Assembly (NCBI RefSeq): GCF_949628265.1
Contig: NC_088790.1
Location: forward strand, 22,448,545-22,512,544
Direction: 5' to 3'
Source of the DNA: Cloeon dipterum
Taxonomy: Eukaryota; Arthropoda; Insecta; Ephemeroptera; Baetidae
DNA: 64,000 nucleotides
Shown here: positions 1 to 9,497 of the stretch, one piece after another
Position numbering within the stretch: position 1 is the first letter of the stretch
How the letters are laid out: the number at the start of each line of letters is the position of its first letter
Notes under the pieces: model-generated
The model's database searches: none
Told to the model about the DNA's origin: nothing
Seen by the model: the letters and a program-made list of their open reading frames with translations, nothing else
Program-made: the position numbers and the translations under genes

Positions 1-300
1 ATTTCAGAGAGCTGCATGATCTATGAAATATACTGGTAAAAATTATAGTTTTGTAATGTACTTACTCACCAACACACCATTTAATTTTTAGTTAAAAAAT
101 ACCTAATTTATTTTAGTATCTATTCCATATTTTTTAGTTAGCAAATTGCTGCGAGGAAACAGTTTATTTGATTTTGAATTTTGAAACTTGAAAATAGCTA
201 CAATGAAAGGTTTTAAAAATTTATTTATCAACTCTATTTTCAATTTTAATGAATCAACCTTTTTTGTCATGTTCTATTAGTTTGAGAAATAGATAAAATT
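1..300. other. AT-rich upstream flank, no gene seen
   Basis: AT-rich sequence upstream of the first sHsp promoter. No open frame with recognisable protein similarity, no repeat array and no core promoter was seen. Confidence 0.6.
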
Positions 301-396
301 GCATTAGTCGTCATTCCACGAATTTCCAGCATGCTTGTCGATTTCAATCCATGAAGTTCCATGAAAAATTCTACACATTCTGACTTTGCCTGAGCT

Positions 397-459
397 TTTG
401 TGAAAATTCTGGCGTGCTTTCACACATTCTTTGCACGCCTGGCCTATCTCAATATAAAG
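397..459 (+). promoter_or_regulatory. sHsp gene 1 promoter: HSE and TATA box
   Basis: A heat shock element core GAAaaTTC lies at 402-409, with an imperfect upstream third unit (TTT) at 397-399, giving the alternating 5-bp spacing expected for HSF trimers. A TATA box, TATAAAG, is at 453-459, so transcription should start near 480-486. Weaker GAA/TTC half-sites with non-canonical spacing occur at 314-326 and 353-371. The non-coding leader exon runs to 566 and the 5'UTR intron is 567-748 (donor GTAAGG, acceptor TTTTCAG). HSF control is inferred from motif match and gene family. Confidence 0.72.
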
Positions 460-753
460 CGGAACTGCCGCTGTCAACGCACAGTAGCAAACGAACACAG
501 GCGAAAGCAAAAGCGTTGCTGCTCACCACTCATTTCACTGCAGTCTCGTCTTCAAATTCCAGACAGGTAAGGAAAGTATTTCAATTTAATTTACAGTGAC
601 CTGATTCGATTCATCCCCAATGAATAATTCTTATTAATATTTAAAAACATCTTTGCAAACCATTTTTAATTTTATAATTCAGATCTGTCGCAAATGTTAT
701 TTTTATTGCATGATTAAATTTCTTGAATTCCTCTTGTTCTATTTTCAGTCAAA

Positions 754-1461
754 ATGTCTCTGCTCCCGTTGCTTGTGAATTTGCAACAGCAACTTCCTAC
801 AGTCATGAAACTGTACGACCAGAACTTCGGAATGGGCCTCTTGGACGAAGAGCTGCCCCTGGCCTTGCACGGCGGCTACCCCGCCCGTCCCTGGAGGTGC
901 CTTAGTAGCGGCGTGTCCACCGTGGCCCGCAAGAGCAGCGATTTCCACGTTAATCTGGACGTGCAGCAGTTCAAACCCAATGAGATCAACGCCAGTGTCG
1001 AGGACAACTTCCTTATCATCGAGGCCAAGCACGAGGAGAGGCAGGACCAGCATGGATTCATCACCAGAGAGTTTGTGCGCAAGTACAAGCTGCCAGATGA
1101 CTTGGACAAGACCAAAGTGGACTGTAAGCTCTCCTCTGACGGCGTCCTCACGGTCACAATCCCCAAATTGGTGAGTACAATTTATTAATAAAAATTACTT
1201 GAATATTTTTCACCCAACGGAATATATTCCTGAAATTTGACGCATTTCTTATATTGCTCAAAGAGCGCGGAGGTGCCCAAGGCCCACATCATCAACATTC
1301 AAGTTACCAACCAGCCAGCCCTGCGGACGGAGAAGGGCGAGAAGGAGGAGAAGAAGAGCGAGCAGGAGGAGAAGAAGAGCGCCGAGCAGGGGAAAGAGGA
1401 TAAGGCGGAGGGGAAAGAGGATAAAGCGGAGAAGAAAGCGGAGAAAACGAAAAGTACCTGA
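754..1461 (+). CDS. small heat shock protein 1 (alpha-crystallin family, l(2)efl type)
   Basis: Exons 754-1170 and 1264-1461 join in phase 0 (donor GTGAGT at 1171, acceptor AAAG ending 1263) to give 204 residues. The N-terminus has the conserved DQNFGMGLLDEELPL block (residues 22-36). The alpha-crystallin domain spans about 61-139, with SDFHVNLDVQQFKPNEI, DQHGF and REFVRKY, the region of the conserved arginine that stabilises the dimer. The second exon opens with the I-x-I segment (INIQ) and then a tail of roughly 45 residues dominated by Lys and Glu in near-repeats such as EEKKS and GKEDKAE. The family are ATP-independent cytosolic holdases that bind unfolding proteins as oligomers. The start is the first ATG after the 5'UTR intron. 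Reading through the intron instead would stop after 144 residues and lose the I-x-I motif. The family assignment is firm; the exact orthologue is not. Confidence 0.93.
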
Positions 1462-1682
1462 ATGGGAAAATATTTATCCCTCAAAATAGCGACAGCCACA
1501 TTTTTCCAAAGGAGATATTAAGACTGTGTTTAAATCAGCATGGTTATTTTTATTCTCACCATATAGCAATTAAAATTCAACTATCTCATAAACTAATAAG
1601 AAGTAATGAAATTGTTTTCACTTGTCATTGCTGCTTGTATACTCCACATGAGTTATTTTTGTGTGGATTTTGTGTAAGGCTT

Positions 1683-1688
1683 AATAAA
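1683..1688 (+). terminator. poly(A) signal of sHsp gene 1
   Basis: AATAAA lies 222 bases after the stop codon, the first canonical signal found downstream. Cleavage would be expected near 1700-1715. Confidence 0.6.
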
Positions 1689-1699
1689 CTAATAATTGG

Positions 1700-2140
1700 G
1701 TACAATATTTTAGTAATTTTCTTTTCAACAATTATTATACTCCCCAAGAGAATTGCCAATTTCTAAAATCGGTATTAATAAAAAGTTTGTAGCATACTAA
1801 ATATTGTTAGTTGACTTAAATCGACTTAAAACTTATATTATTTTAAATTCTAAATGATTGAGAAAAAAGTATTCTTATTAGATGACATTGAAATAAATAT
1901 CATCCTTCGCCATAATTTTCATTACATACTCTATATTCAAATTAATTTTTCTATATGATTATTTCCTTTACGTTGCACATTAGTTCTATTGAAATAAAAT
2001 TAATGAACCTCAACGCTCATGTTATAATAAATCAAGAAAAGCGTTCCACTCTCCCGTTTTAAGTTTAGAGATTTTCAATGGTTAAATGAGTTGACTAGTC
2101 AAGGACTACACTTAACGGCTTGTTTTTTTTTTTTAAAAAA
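1700..2140. other. AT-rich spacer between sHsp genes 1 and 2
   Basis: No coding potential or structured repeat was seen. It ends in a short poly-T/poly-A run (about 2123-2140) just before the gene 2 promoter. Confidence 0.6.
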
Positions 2141-2152
2141 GTTGAAATGTGA

Positions 2153-2270
2153 GAATTTTCTATAAAATTTTGGTATATTATCGTCTTCTAAGCTGCGATA
2201 TTGCTCGCGCATTCGAAAATATGTAGTCTGGCACGCTCCAAGTCTCCTGACCACACTCAATAATATAAAA
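2153..2270 (+). promoter_or_regulatory. sHsp gene 2 promoter: HSE and TATA box
   Basis: A perfect HSE core GAAttTTC is at 2153-2160 and a TATA box TATAAAA at 2264-2270. A block at about 2203-2220 (GCTCGCGCATTCGAAAAT) and the stretch CCACACTCAA just before the TATA box are also present in the gene 3 promoter, showing common descent. In gene 2 the TTC-GAA pair in this block has lost its two-base spacer, so it is no longer a canonical HSE. The leader exon ends at 2397 and the 5'UTR intron is 2398-2488. Confidence 0.68.
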
Positions 2271-2494
2271 GCTGTGCGCCTTACGCAGCTAGTACAGTTA
2301 CAAAACTAGCCACACAGAGCGGAGAAGCTGAGTGCTCGCTACTTGCAATTATTAGCGCACAGCTCATTTTTATAACCAACACTTTAATTTAAAAAAGGTG
2401 AGGAATTTTATATCTAGTTTAAATTTTATTTAAAAAGTTAACTCTGTTAAAAACTCTTACAATTTTTCTATTTTTTTTTATATTTCAGCCCAAA

Positions 2495-3281
2495 ATGGAT
2501 TTGATTTCACTGATATTTGAAGTCTCCGGACCAGAGAGCCAGTCCGACCTGAGTCTGTACAACGACTACCTGCCCCTTATTTCCATCCTTAGTCCCTGCA
2601 AGCATCTATCCCGATCTAACAGCAGCGTGTCCAACGTGGCCAGCAAAAGCGGTGACTTCCGTGTCAATCTCGACGTGCAGCAGTTCAAGCCAGACGAAAT
2701 TTCCGCCAAGATTGAGAAAAATTTTGTAGTAATCGAGGCCAAGCAAGAGGAAAAGCAGGACCAGCAGGGATTCATATCCAGGCGGTTCGTGCGGAGGTAC
2801 TTGCTGCCCGACAATGTGGACAAGGAGAAGGTCGAGTGCAAACTTAACTTGTTAGACGGTATCCTCGTAATCACAGCTCCAAAATTGGTAAGACACATCA
2901 TATTTTTCTTTATAGTTAATTCAATAACACTTATTTTCATTATGTTAATGATCTATTATTCTAAATCATATGTTCCTATTATTGAATTTGTCTGGATATA
3001 TGGCAATGTATGGGGCAAAATAGCCCTGCAGAACCATAATAAAGATCCTTTTTTGAAACTAAATTCAAATACATATTTTTGTGAGAAAATAATATTGACT
3101 GACACTTAATTACATTAATATTTCTAATAATTACAATCACAAATCAAATTTTCATATTATACGTTATTATTATTATTATTAATTCAATCGCATATTTTTT
3201 TATTTACAGATTAAGTCGCAGAATATTCCAATTCAGCAGACAAATCAACCAGCCATGTGCTCCGAACAGTTGATCTTTTAA
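2495..3281 (+). CDS. small heat shock protein 2 (diverged tandem copy)
   Basis: Exons 2495-2887 and 3210-3281 join in phase 0 (donor GTAAGA, acceptor TTTACAG) to give 154 residues. The alpha-crystallin domain is about residues 53-131, with SGDFRVNLDVQQFKPDEI and the conserved FVRRY segment. The last exon carries NIPIQQTNQPA with the I-P-I anchor. Compared with genes 1 and 3, the N-terminal DQNFG block is lost, the conserved DQHGF is DQQGF, the SSDGVL loop reads NLLDGIL with one extra residue, and the C-terminal extension stops about 15 residues earlier than in gene 3. The frame is intact and the splice sites are good, so it is probably functional but under altered constraint. Expected role: cytosolic holdase chaperone. 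Gene 3 is the closest relative in promoter, leader and last exon. Confidence 0.88.
2969..3065 (+). repeat. dispersed repeat family B, copy 1 (in sHsp2 intron)
   Basis: About 95 bases inside the second intron of sHsp2 resemble 9397-9497. Shared stretches include TGTTCCTA, TGGGGCA, GCCCTG, CCATAATAAA and TTTTGAAACTAAA in the same order. More distant copies lie on the minus strand near 24.6 kb and 50.6 kb. No terminal repeats or target-site duplication were found, so the class is unknown. Confidence 0.6.
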
Positions 3282-3406
3282 ATAAAAAATTCACTCCTAA
3301 AATATGAGTTAATTTAACAATTAAAGATTTAAAACACATAATTTCCTATGTCTATTTTAAAATTACGGTGAATTATCAAAGGCAGTGTATATATATCAGG
3401 TATATA

Positions 3407-3448
<42 letters not shown>

Positions 3449-3557
3449 TTCATTGTTCAATCGCATTTTTGTTCATCAAACCATAGTTAAATAACTGATG
3501 TATTTGATTGAAAAAATTATAGAATGCTAATTTTGTATGACTCATTAAGTTAATAAA
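3281..3557 (+). terminator. poly(A) signals of sHsp gene 2
   Basis: One AATAAA (3281-3286) overlaps the stop codon's last base, which would leave almost no 3'UTR. A second AATAAA at 3552-3557 follows the TA tract and is the more conventional choice. Confidence 0.45.
3388..3446. repeat. (TA)n microsatellite
   Basis: Short TA runs interrupted by CAGG and TGTG merge into a TA tract ending at 3446, in the 3' flank of sHsp2. Confidence 0.9.
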
Positions 3558-3660
3558 AGATATTAAACGAATTTTGTGCTTTTTTGCAACAATATTTCAG
3601 TGTAACAGCGTTAAAAGCAAATCCAGAATCAAATATATAGCCATGACTTGATTTCAAAAC

Positions 3661-3720
3661 TGAAAATTCTAGTCACCCTTAGCCTTAATACAAGAGCTCG
3701 CGCTTTCGAGAGTGATCTGG
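3661..3720 (+). repeat. upstream copy of a duplicated sHsp promoter block
   Basis: This 60-base block recurs at 3869-3924. It contains GAAaaTTC at 3662-3669, then AGTCACCCTTA, CAAGAGCTCGCGCTTTCGAGA and TGATCT. The second HSE core is degraded here (TTCGAGAG) compared with the proximal copy (TTCGAGAA). No good TATA box follows within 40 bases, only the weak GTTATAGTA. Confidence 0.8.
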
Positions 3721-3868
3721 CACAGGTTATAGTATTATAGACTACTTTAAATTTAAAATAGTTAAAGCATTTAAAATATATTTTTTCCTCAAAAATTTGC
3801 TTTAGCATTTTTTAAGATGTGTCAAGCCAGACTCATTATTTTTTTTTTATGATGCTCTAGTATATTTT

Positions 3869-3964
3869 GGAAAATTCTAGTCACCCTTAATGCAAGAGCT
3901 CGCGCTTTCGAGAATGATCTAGCGCGCTCGAGCCTCGCGAGTCGCGACCACACTCAATATAAAG
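3869..3964 (+). promoter_or_regulatory. sHsp gene 3 promoter: two HSEs and TATA box
   Basis: GAAaaTTC at 3870-3877 and TTCgaGAAtgATC at 3907-3919 give canonical HSE spacing. TATAAAG is at 3958-3964, so the start should be near 3988. The leader exon ends at 4084 and the 5'UTR intron is 4085-4184 (GTAAGG ... TTGCAG). With the second block at 3661-3720 this gene has the richest HSE complement of the three, so it is a good candidate for the most heat-inducible one; that is inference. Confidence 0.76.
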
Positions 3965-4191
3965 CTGAGCCGCCGGCGCTCACAGCACCAGATACTTTTA
4001 TAGCCGCACAGAGCTAAGAGTGGAGGTCTTCTTATTTGCAATAGTAAACATACTCCTCTCACAGTCAACACAATCTAATTAAAGGTAAGGGATTTCCTTT
4101 ACAATTTTAACAGTGTTTTTTTTTTAAAGAAAATCCTCTAGTAGTTAATTACAAGATTATTAATTTATAAGTTATAAATTGCAGCGAAAAA

Positions 4192-4845
4192 ATGTCTCTG
4201 ATTCCGTTGCTGTTCGATCACGTTTACCATCCCACCAGCCTATTCGACCAGAACTTCGGCCTGGGCTTGTTCGACGAAGAGCTGCCTCTGACCGCCATCC
4301 AGAGCGGCTACCTTCGTCCATGGAGGCACCTGTCCAGGGCCAACAGCGGCGTGTCCAACGTGGCAAGCAAAAGCGGTGACTTCCACGTCAACCTGGACGT
4401 GCAGCAGTTCAAACCCAACGAAATTTCCGTCAAGACCGAGGAAAATTTTGTTGTCATCGAGGGCAAGCACGAGGAAAAGCAGGACCAGCACGGATTCGTG
4501 TCCAGGCAATTCGTGCGCAAGTACCTGTTGCCTGATTCAGTGGACAAAGAGAAGGTTGAATGCAAACTGTCCTCGGACGGCGTCCTCACAATCTCGGCTC
4601 CAAAATTGGTTAGTAGTTCTCCCGAGAACACATTTTTTTAATTTTAAGAATATTTTCCATTACGCTATAAATGAGATTGTCACATATCTCAATTTAACTC
4701 GATCGCATTTTTTAATTTACAGGCTGTTGATAACACAAAGTCGCAGAATATTCCCATTCAGCAGACGAATCAGCCAGCCATTCGCTCCTCTGAACAGTCG
4801 CACCAAAAGAGTACGGAGGAAAAAGTGGAAAAGAAAGAAAACTGA
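4192..4845 (+). CDS. small heat shock protein 3 (alpha-crystallin family, l(2)efl type)
   Basis: Exons 4192-4608 and 4723-4845 join in phase 0 (donor GTTAGT, acceptor TTTACAG) to give 179 residues. The N-terminal DQNFGLGLFDEELPL block (about 19-33), a PWRH segment and a full alpha-crystallin domain (about 60-139, with DQHGF, QFVRKYLLP and KLSSDGVLTI) are all present. The final exon begins AVDNTKSQNIPIQQTNQPA with the I-P-I motif, followed by a short Lys/Glu-rich tail. The first coding exon has the same codon count as gene 1 (139). Expected role: ATP-independent holdase in cytosol or nucleus, forming oligomers through the I-P-I motif. Intron retention would give a 149-residue product ending about ten residues past the domain, without that motif. 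Confidence 0.93.
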
Positions 4846-5076
4846 TACTTTAGACTTATAGATGACACTTTAAATTGGACTTATTAAAACTAATTTGATA
4901 GATGATAGTTTTTGCCACAGATCATTATACAATTAATTAATCAAAATTAAATGTCAGAAGTATTTTCGTTGTTCATTTTTTGCTTTGCAATAACACTGAA
5001 CTAATTGGCATTGCAGAATGTTTGATTAAATTAATTAAATTACATATTTCTTGTGATAATCCTGTATAAGTTTATA

Positions 5077-5082
5077 AATAAA
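5077..5082 (+). terminator. poly(A) signal of sHsp gene 3
   Basis: AATAAA 232 bases after the stop codon, in AT-rich sequence. No competing canonical signal was seen nearer the stop. Confidence 0.6.
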
Positions 5083-5435
5083 GCTAATTAATATATAGCA
5101 TTATAATATTTTGTCTTTATTGATATGAATTACATTTTTACTTTCCATGAATTACGGTTAGGTTCAATGGAAATAAATAAAAAGATCTTTGTAAGGGAAA
5201 GACTCCAACAAGTGCATTTTAATAAATGGTGCCATATATATTTATATACTTGATCAATACGGCAGGTAATATTAAAATGGTTAAATTAACAATAAGGCAA
5301 TCCTGCCACTCATTAAGCCATAAAAAGTTTAAGTTTTTGTTTATTTATTTAACTTGATGCCAATGTAGGCAGTAGCACGCAAGGTATTATATTTTTAACC
5401 ACTCTGCTCAGCACTTCCCCTGGGCTATGAACTTT

Positions 5436-5780
5436 CCCGGTCCGAGTAAAACCGCTGGGTGGATAACATGGAGCCCGAGTGGCCGCAGAGGAGCTTGGCC
5501 CCAATGTATTCGCATCTTCGTCTTCGCACCGAGGTCTTTGATTGAAACGCCAGACGTTTGTCCTTAAAGCTGTATAGGAAATAGGTGCGAAAACCAGAAA
5601 ATGTATTGAGTCTCCCAGCCCGATGAGTCGTTTGAGCATTTTGAGTCACTAAACCAGCCAACTTTTACCATATTTTGACATTGAGAAGCCGGTATATTGG
5701 ATTTCCGAAATGCTGACCCATTTCTTTGAAACTCTTAAGAATACTTTAACAATACGACGAATTTGTCCTTTTGAGGATAC
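5436..5780 (-). repeat. dispersed repeat family A, copy 1
   Basis: Read on the minus strand, this stretch aligns with 15590-15940 over its whole length. Shared landmarks in order are ATTGTTAA, TCAAAG, CGGAAATC, CAATGTCA, TTTAGTGACTC, AATGCTCAAA, CGGGCTGGGAG, GGCGTTTCAA (GCGTTTCAA in copy 3), GACCTCGGTGCG, CATGTTATCC and a final GGACC. The reading frame present in the 15.6 kb copy is broken here. No terminal repeats were found. It may be a fragment of a larger element or a decayed gene family. Confidence 0.75.
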
Positions 5781-5790
5781 TCTTTTTTGG

Positions 5791-7600
5791 CGTAAAATTA
5801 CCGAAATCTATGCCTTAACTTGCTTTATTTGTAAAAAAATCTTGATTTTAACCAAAATAATTTGAAGCTCATATGTTAAAAAAAATTTAAATTCAGACTG
5901 TTTCGATAGATAAAAGACATGAAATTTCTTACGAAATGAAACTTCCCCGTCATTTGATCCCGCGTCACAGAGGGTCGCGCCAATTGCGGTCGACGTTGTT
6001 TTCATCACGTTGGGGAGATGGCGCTTGAATTGACTCCACCAGAGGCTCGTTCTCTTGGAATTACGCTTGCAAGATAAATTTCCCTATTATATAGTTAGAA
6101 GTAGATTTTAATCATATAATTGGGGAACCCTAGGACAATCATGTTTTAAAATTAACTAAATTTAGACCTTAGACTTTTTTAATCGAACAATGTAGTGTGC
6201 AGACCAATCGCAAGAATATATAATCTGTTTTCCCTATATATGCATAGAGTAGAGCCTCCAAATCAAAAACACAGCGGAAAGATGAAAACCTAAATCAAAA
6301 GTTGCCTATAATGCTTTCACAAAAAAGCACTGAAAATTATTGGAATCAACTTCAGCTGTCTCTTGAATTTCCTTCTGTAACATACTTTGCGCAGTTCCCT
6401 AACTCATTGAATAAATTTGAAAGTCAATTGATTTATCTCACTGTCAGCGACATCATCGTACTGGGATATTGGATTTCAATGCTCAACAGTCGGATGTGAA
6501 TGAAGTGTCTCACTTGTATCACTAAAAAGGACTCAAGCGGCACAAACAGTTTCCTGACGACTGTGCAAAATGTGGGAAATTTACCCGGTGTCGGATGTGA
6601 AGTAATTGGAAATTACAATCCGTACACGCAGCTATGAATGCATCGCTCGCGTGTGTAATCTGAAATCCCACTTGACAAGCCGAATTCAAAGAGCGCGAAC
6701 GGTAAGAAATTCGCCGCGATTGCACACGCGGTATGTATATATAATTATAATCAAGAAGTGCTTGTGTGAATTACGCAAACGCACCTTTGATCCTTGAGCT
6801 GCGAGCGAGAGGCGTCCGAAATTACGCGCTATATATAATCATAATATTCACGAGCTGCGGTAATCTCTCTAATAACGAAAATGCGTTTGAGAGATGGAGA
6901 GCTGAAAATTAGAGGGCACGCGCTGCAAATTTGCGCTTGTTTTCAAAAGGAGCATGATATTCTCGTTCCGTATGTGTCCGTTCGCAAAATAATCCAGTGT
7001 CGTTTCTGCAGCGGCTCTTTGATGCATTCGCGCGCCTCTCGTCCCTTTGAAAAGGCGAATTTCAGACGAGATGAGCGGCCGGACGTTTGTGCAGGGCCCG
7101 CATAACTCGATCCGCAGCAACTATGTTCACTTGTGTTTACTTAGCAAGCCACCCCTTTGCGGTGCGCCTCGCTCTCGCGCGTACGTCTCCCCTGCGCAAA
7201 CATCCAAATGAGACTTAGATCCACCTGCACTCAGCCTCTGACGTTGAGCTCAAGCGTTAATGCGAGAAAGGTCATTAACCGCGTCAAAGTCACCTGTCAC
7301 AAGACACATTGCGTCTTCTGATTAAAATTGCACCTCGCAATCAGTCTCCCCAGAGACAGTTTACCCTTATATTTATTACTTTTTTGTTCTCTTTTTGTTG
7401 GTATAGCTACGCACAAGTACTATTTGTTGATTGTTTGACAAATAGTTGCTGTTATGGCAGCAAATCGTATTTTCCGAGTGTTTAGACGCAGGACTGAGAA
7501 TTATTGACAGTTTTTGACAGAAGTAGACTATTTTTCCTGAATTTCTAGTGTTTAGTGCAGGTATATCTGAACAATTAAATCTTTTGGTTGAAATGATTTT
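5791..7600. other. gene-free stretch with a CpG-rich island
   Basis: AT-rich to about 6.55 kb, then a CpG-rich island (about 6.6-7.35 kb). Short open frames on both strands show no recognisable domain and no Kozak or splice support. No promoter or RNA gene was recognised. Confidence 0.5.
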
Positions 7601-7620
7601 CTCTTTTTTTAGCCCACCAG

Positions 7621-7770
7621 GTCCCAGTAACACCGGTAAGGAGGATAACAGAGGAGATTATTGGGTCCAATTAATTTGACCATTTTTTCGCCTCCCCGCA
7701 ACGAGGTCTTATGTTTAAACGCCAGACATTCTCTCGAAACAAAAGTTGTATCTTCGTATTTTTCAGTCAA
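7621..7770 (-). repeat. dispersed repeat family A, copy 2 (fragment)
   Basis: On the minus strand this matches the 3' half of the family: GAATGTCTGGCGTTTAAACA, then GACCTCGTTGCGGGGAGGC, then GTTATCC, GGTGTTA and TGGGAC. These correspond to 15.81-15.94 kb and to the 5.4-5.6 kb copy. It is more decayed than either. Confidence 0.65.
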
Positions 7771-9396
7771 GTATACTCGTTAAGAGTGTTACAGACGTTT
7801 AAAGACCAATTTTACGATGTAAGGTAACGCACCGATGGCATGAAAATCTACCGAAAAATCATAAAATATGCAGATAAAAACGTCCTTTCTATATACACGT
7901 ACACTTTTGAGAGTGCTGGAATATTTATTTAAAATTTAACGACTTTCTTCACTTAACGTTTAGGTTTTCTTTGTAATTTTTTTTTATTTTTTTGCGTACG
8001 CCTATATATCATGACTCTATTTTAAATGAACTTTCTTTTTTTTGCGTTTTGGATTACGTGCAAGTGTTTAAAGGACATTTGCAACAAAAGAAGCAGAAGT
8101 TGTGGTTGCTTTTTTCATCAATTTCCATCCGTACGACAAACAAAACACAGGTCGTTGGGTTTTGCGTGTCCAATGCGCGAGCGTCTCGGCCTGTGGTGGC
8201 CGGACCGGCAGAAAAGTGCGCGTTATTTGCGAGTGTTTGTGTGTGGACGCGGTGTTTGTCGGTGAAAGGGTCGGGTTTCGTTTTTGCACACGCACTCTAC
8301 GGAAGTATAAAGGGCAAATATCGTGTGTGCAGTATATAGAGAGCAGGGTGCGCGCGCGTTTGCTCTTTCGCCAGAGTGATTTGCCCCAAAAATGCTTTTG
8401 TGCTGCGCGAAAGCCATCCATCAGTCAATGTCAGCAATTTGATGAGCGCCTCTCACTTTCAGACAATCACTCCCTCGAATAACCGAAATTCGTCCCGACA
8501 ATATCAACTTTCACGCAGAGATAATGCATTTTATTTATACGAGCGCGCTTGGTGACTCTCTTATATATCATGGCATAGCCCTTCTCCATTTCGCTCTCCA
8601 AATGTCACGAAGCCGAAACCGCATCCGGCACATTCATCAAGCGAAGTCGAATGCATTTCGATCATATTGGTTTTAGCTGACACCTCGCTAATGTACGGAA
8701 AGTATTTAACATAACACGAAAATGGTGTTGTTTGTGCAGTAAAACTTCTTTAATTTTTGTTTTCCTCAGCACGGATGTATATATTTCTGGCCCTTCTTTT
8801 AATTCGATTGAAGAAGATTTTTCTATTTTGATGCTATTATTACAACAAGTTTTTGAGGATTTTTCATTTTAAAAACGTTGCCTAAACAAGGAAATTGATG
8901 CATCAAGGATATCAGGAAAGAATGGACTTGCCGAATCTCGAATCTTATTCGTCACTAATACTAAAGCTGCATTTTTCCCTTTTGTCTTGACATCTCCTAT
9001 AGGCTACTGAAGTGATCCAAAAATTGAAGACTAATACCTAGAGCAAACAAACCCCCAAACTTCAAACTTTGTTTGGATTTCAATTTGAGGTTTGAAGGAA
9101 GCGGCAAAAGAGTGGTGCCTGTAAAGTTCAGAGACCATTTCAGCATTTAACCTATTATAATTATGTCGTTTGCAAGTCGAAAGGTGTGCAGTGTGTTTGT
9201 GATTTAAGCGTAGAAGCTATAACTTGGTTGGCCCATTCTTTAATAAAATGTATACTCTATATATTATATTATACTTCAGTGATGAAAATAAGAGCGTTTT
9301 AACCAATTCTCGGCTTCTGAAAATACTCCAAACCATCCATCGACTCAAAACTCGACTCAACACCCTCGAGCAATCTAAAATGTTGTTCCTTCCAAA
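7771..9396. other. gene-free stretch with CpG-rich island and weak TATA
   Basis: A CpG-rich segment at about 8.12-8.50 kb contains TATAAAG (8306-8312) followed 19 bases later by CAGTATA. This could be a core promoter, but the only downstream ATG frame is 12 codons long, so no gene is called. The rest is AT-rich without coding support. Confidence 0.4.
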
Positions 9397-9497
9397 TGTT
9401 GTTCCTAAATAATTGTCTCATTTCTTTATGGATGTGTGCTGATTTGGGGCAGAGTTGCCCTGTCAGCCCATAATAAACTTAATTTTGAAACTAAAAT
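9397..9497 (+). repeat. dispersed repeat family B, copy 2
   Basis: Resembles 2969-3065 through TGTTCCTA, AATTG, GGATGTGTG, TTTGGGGCAGAGT, GCCCTG, CCATAATAAA and TTTTGAAACTAAA in the same order with small indels. By eye the central 70 bases agree at well over two thirds of positions. Confidence 0.62.

Noticed and set aside
745..1166. Minus-strand open frames over the sHsp coding exons (also at 2566-2940 and 4240-4631)
   Set aside because: They mirror the codon structure of the real plus-strand genes and carry no domain of their own.
8306..8400. TATAAAG with a downstream CAGTATA as a promoter
   Set aside because: The first ATG frame is only 12 codons and there is no donor site, so no gene could be attached to it.
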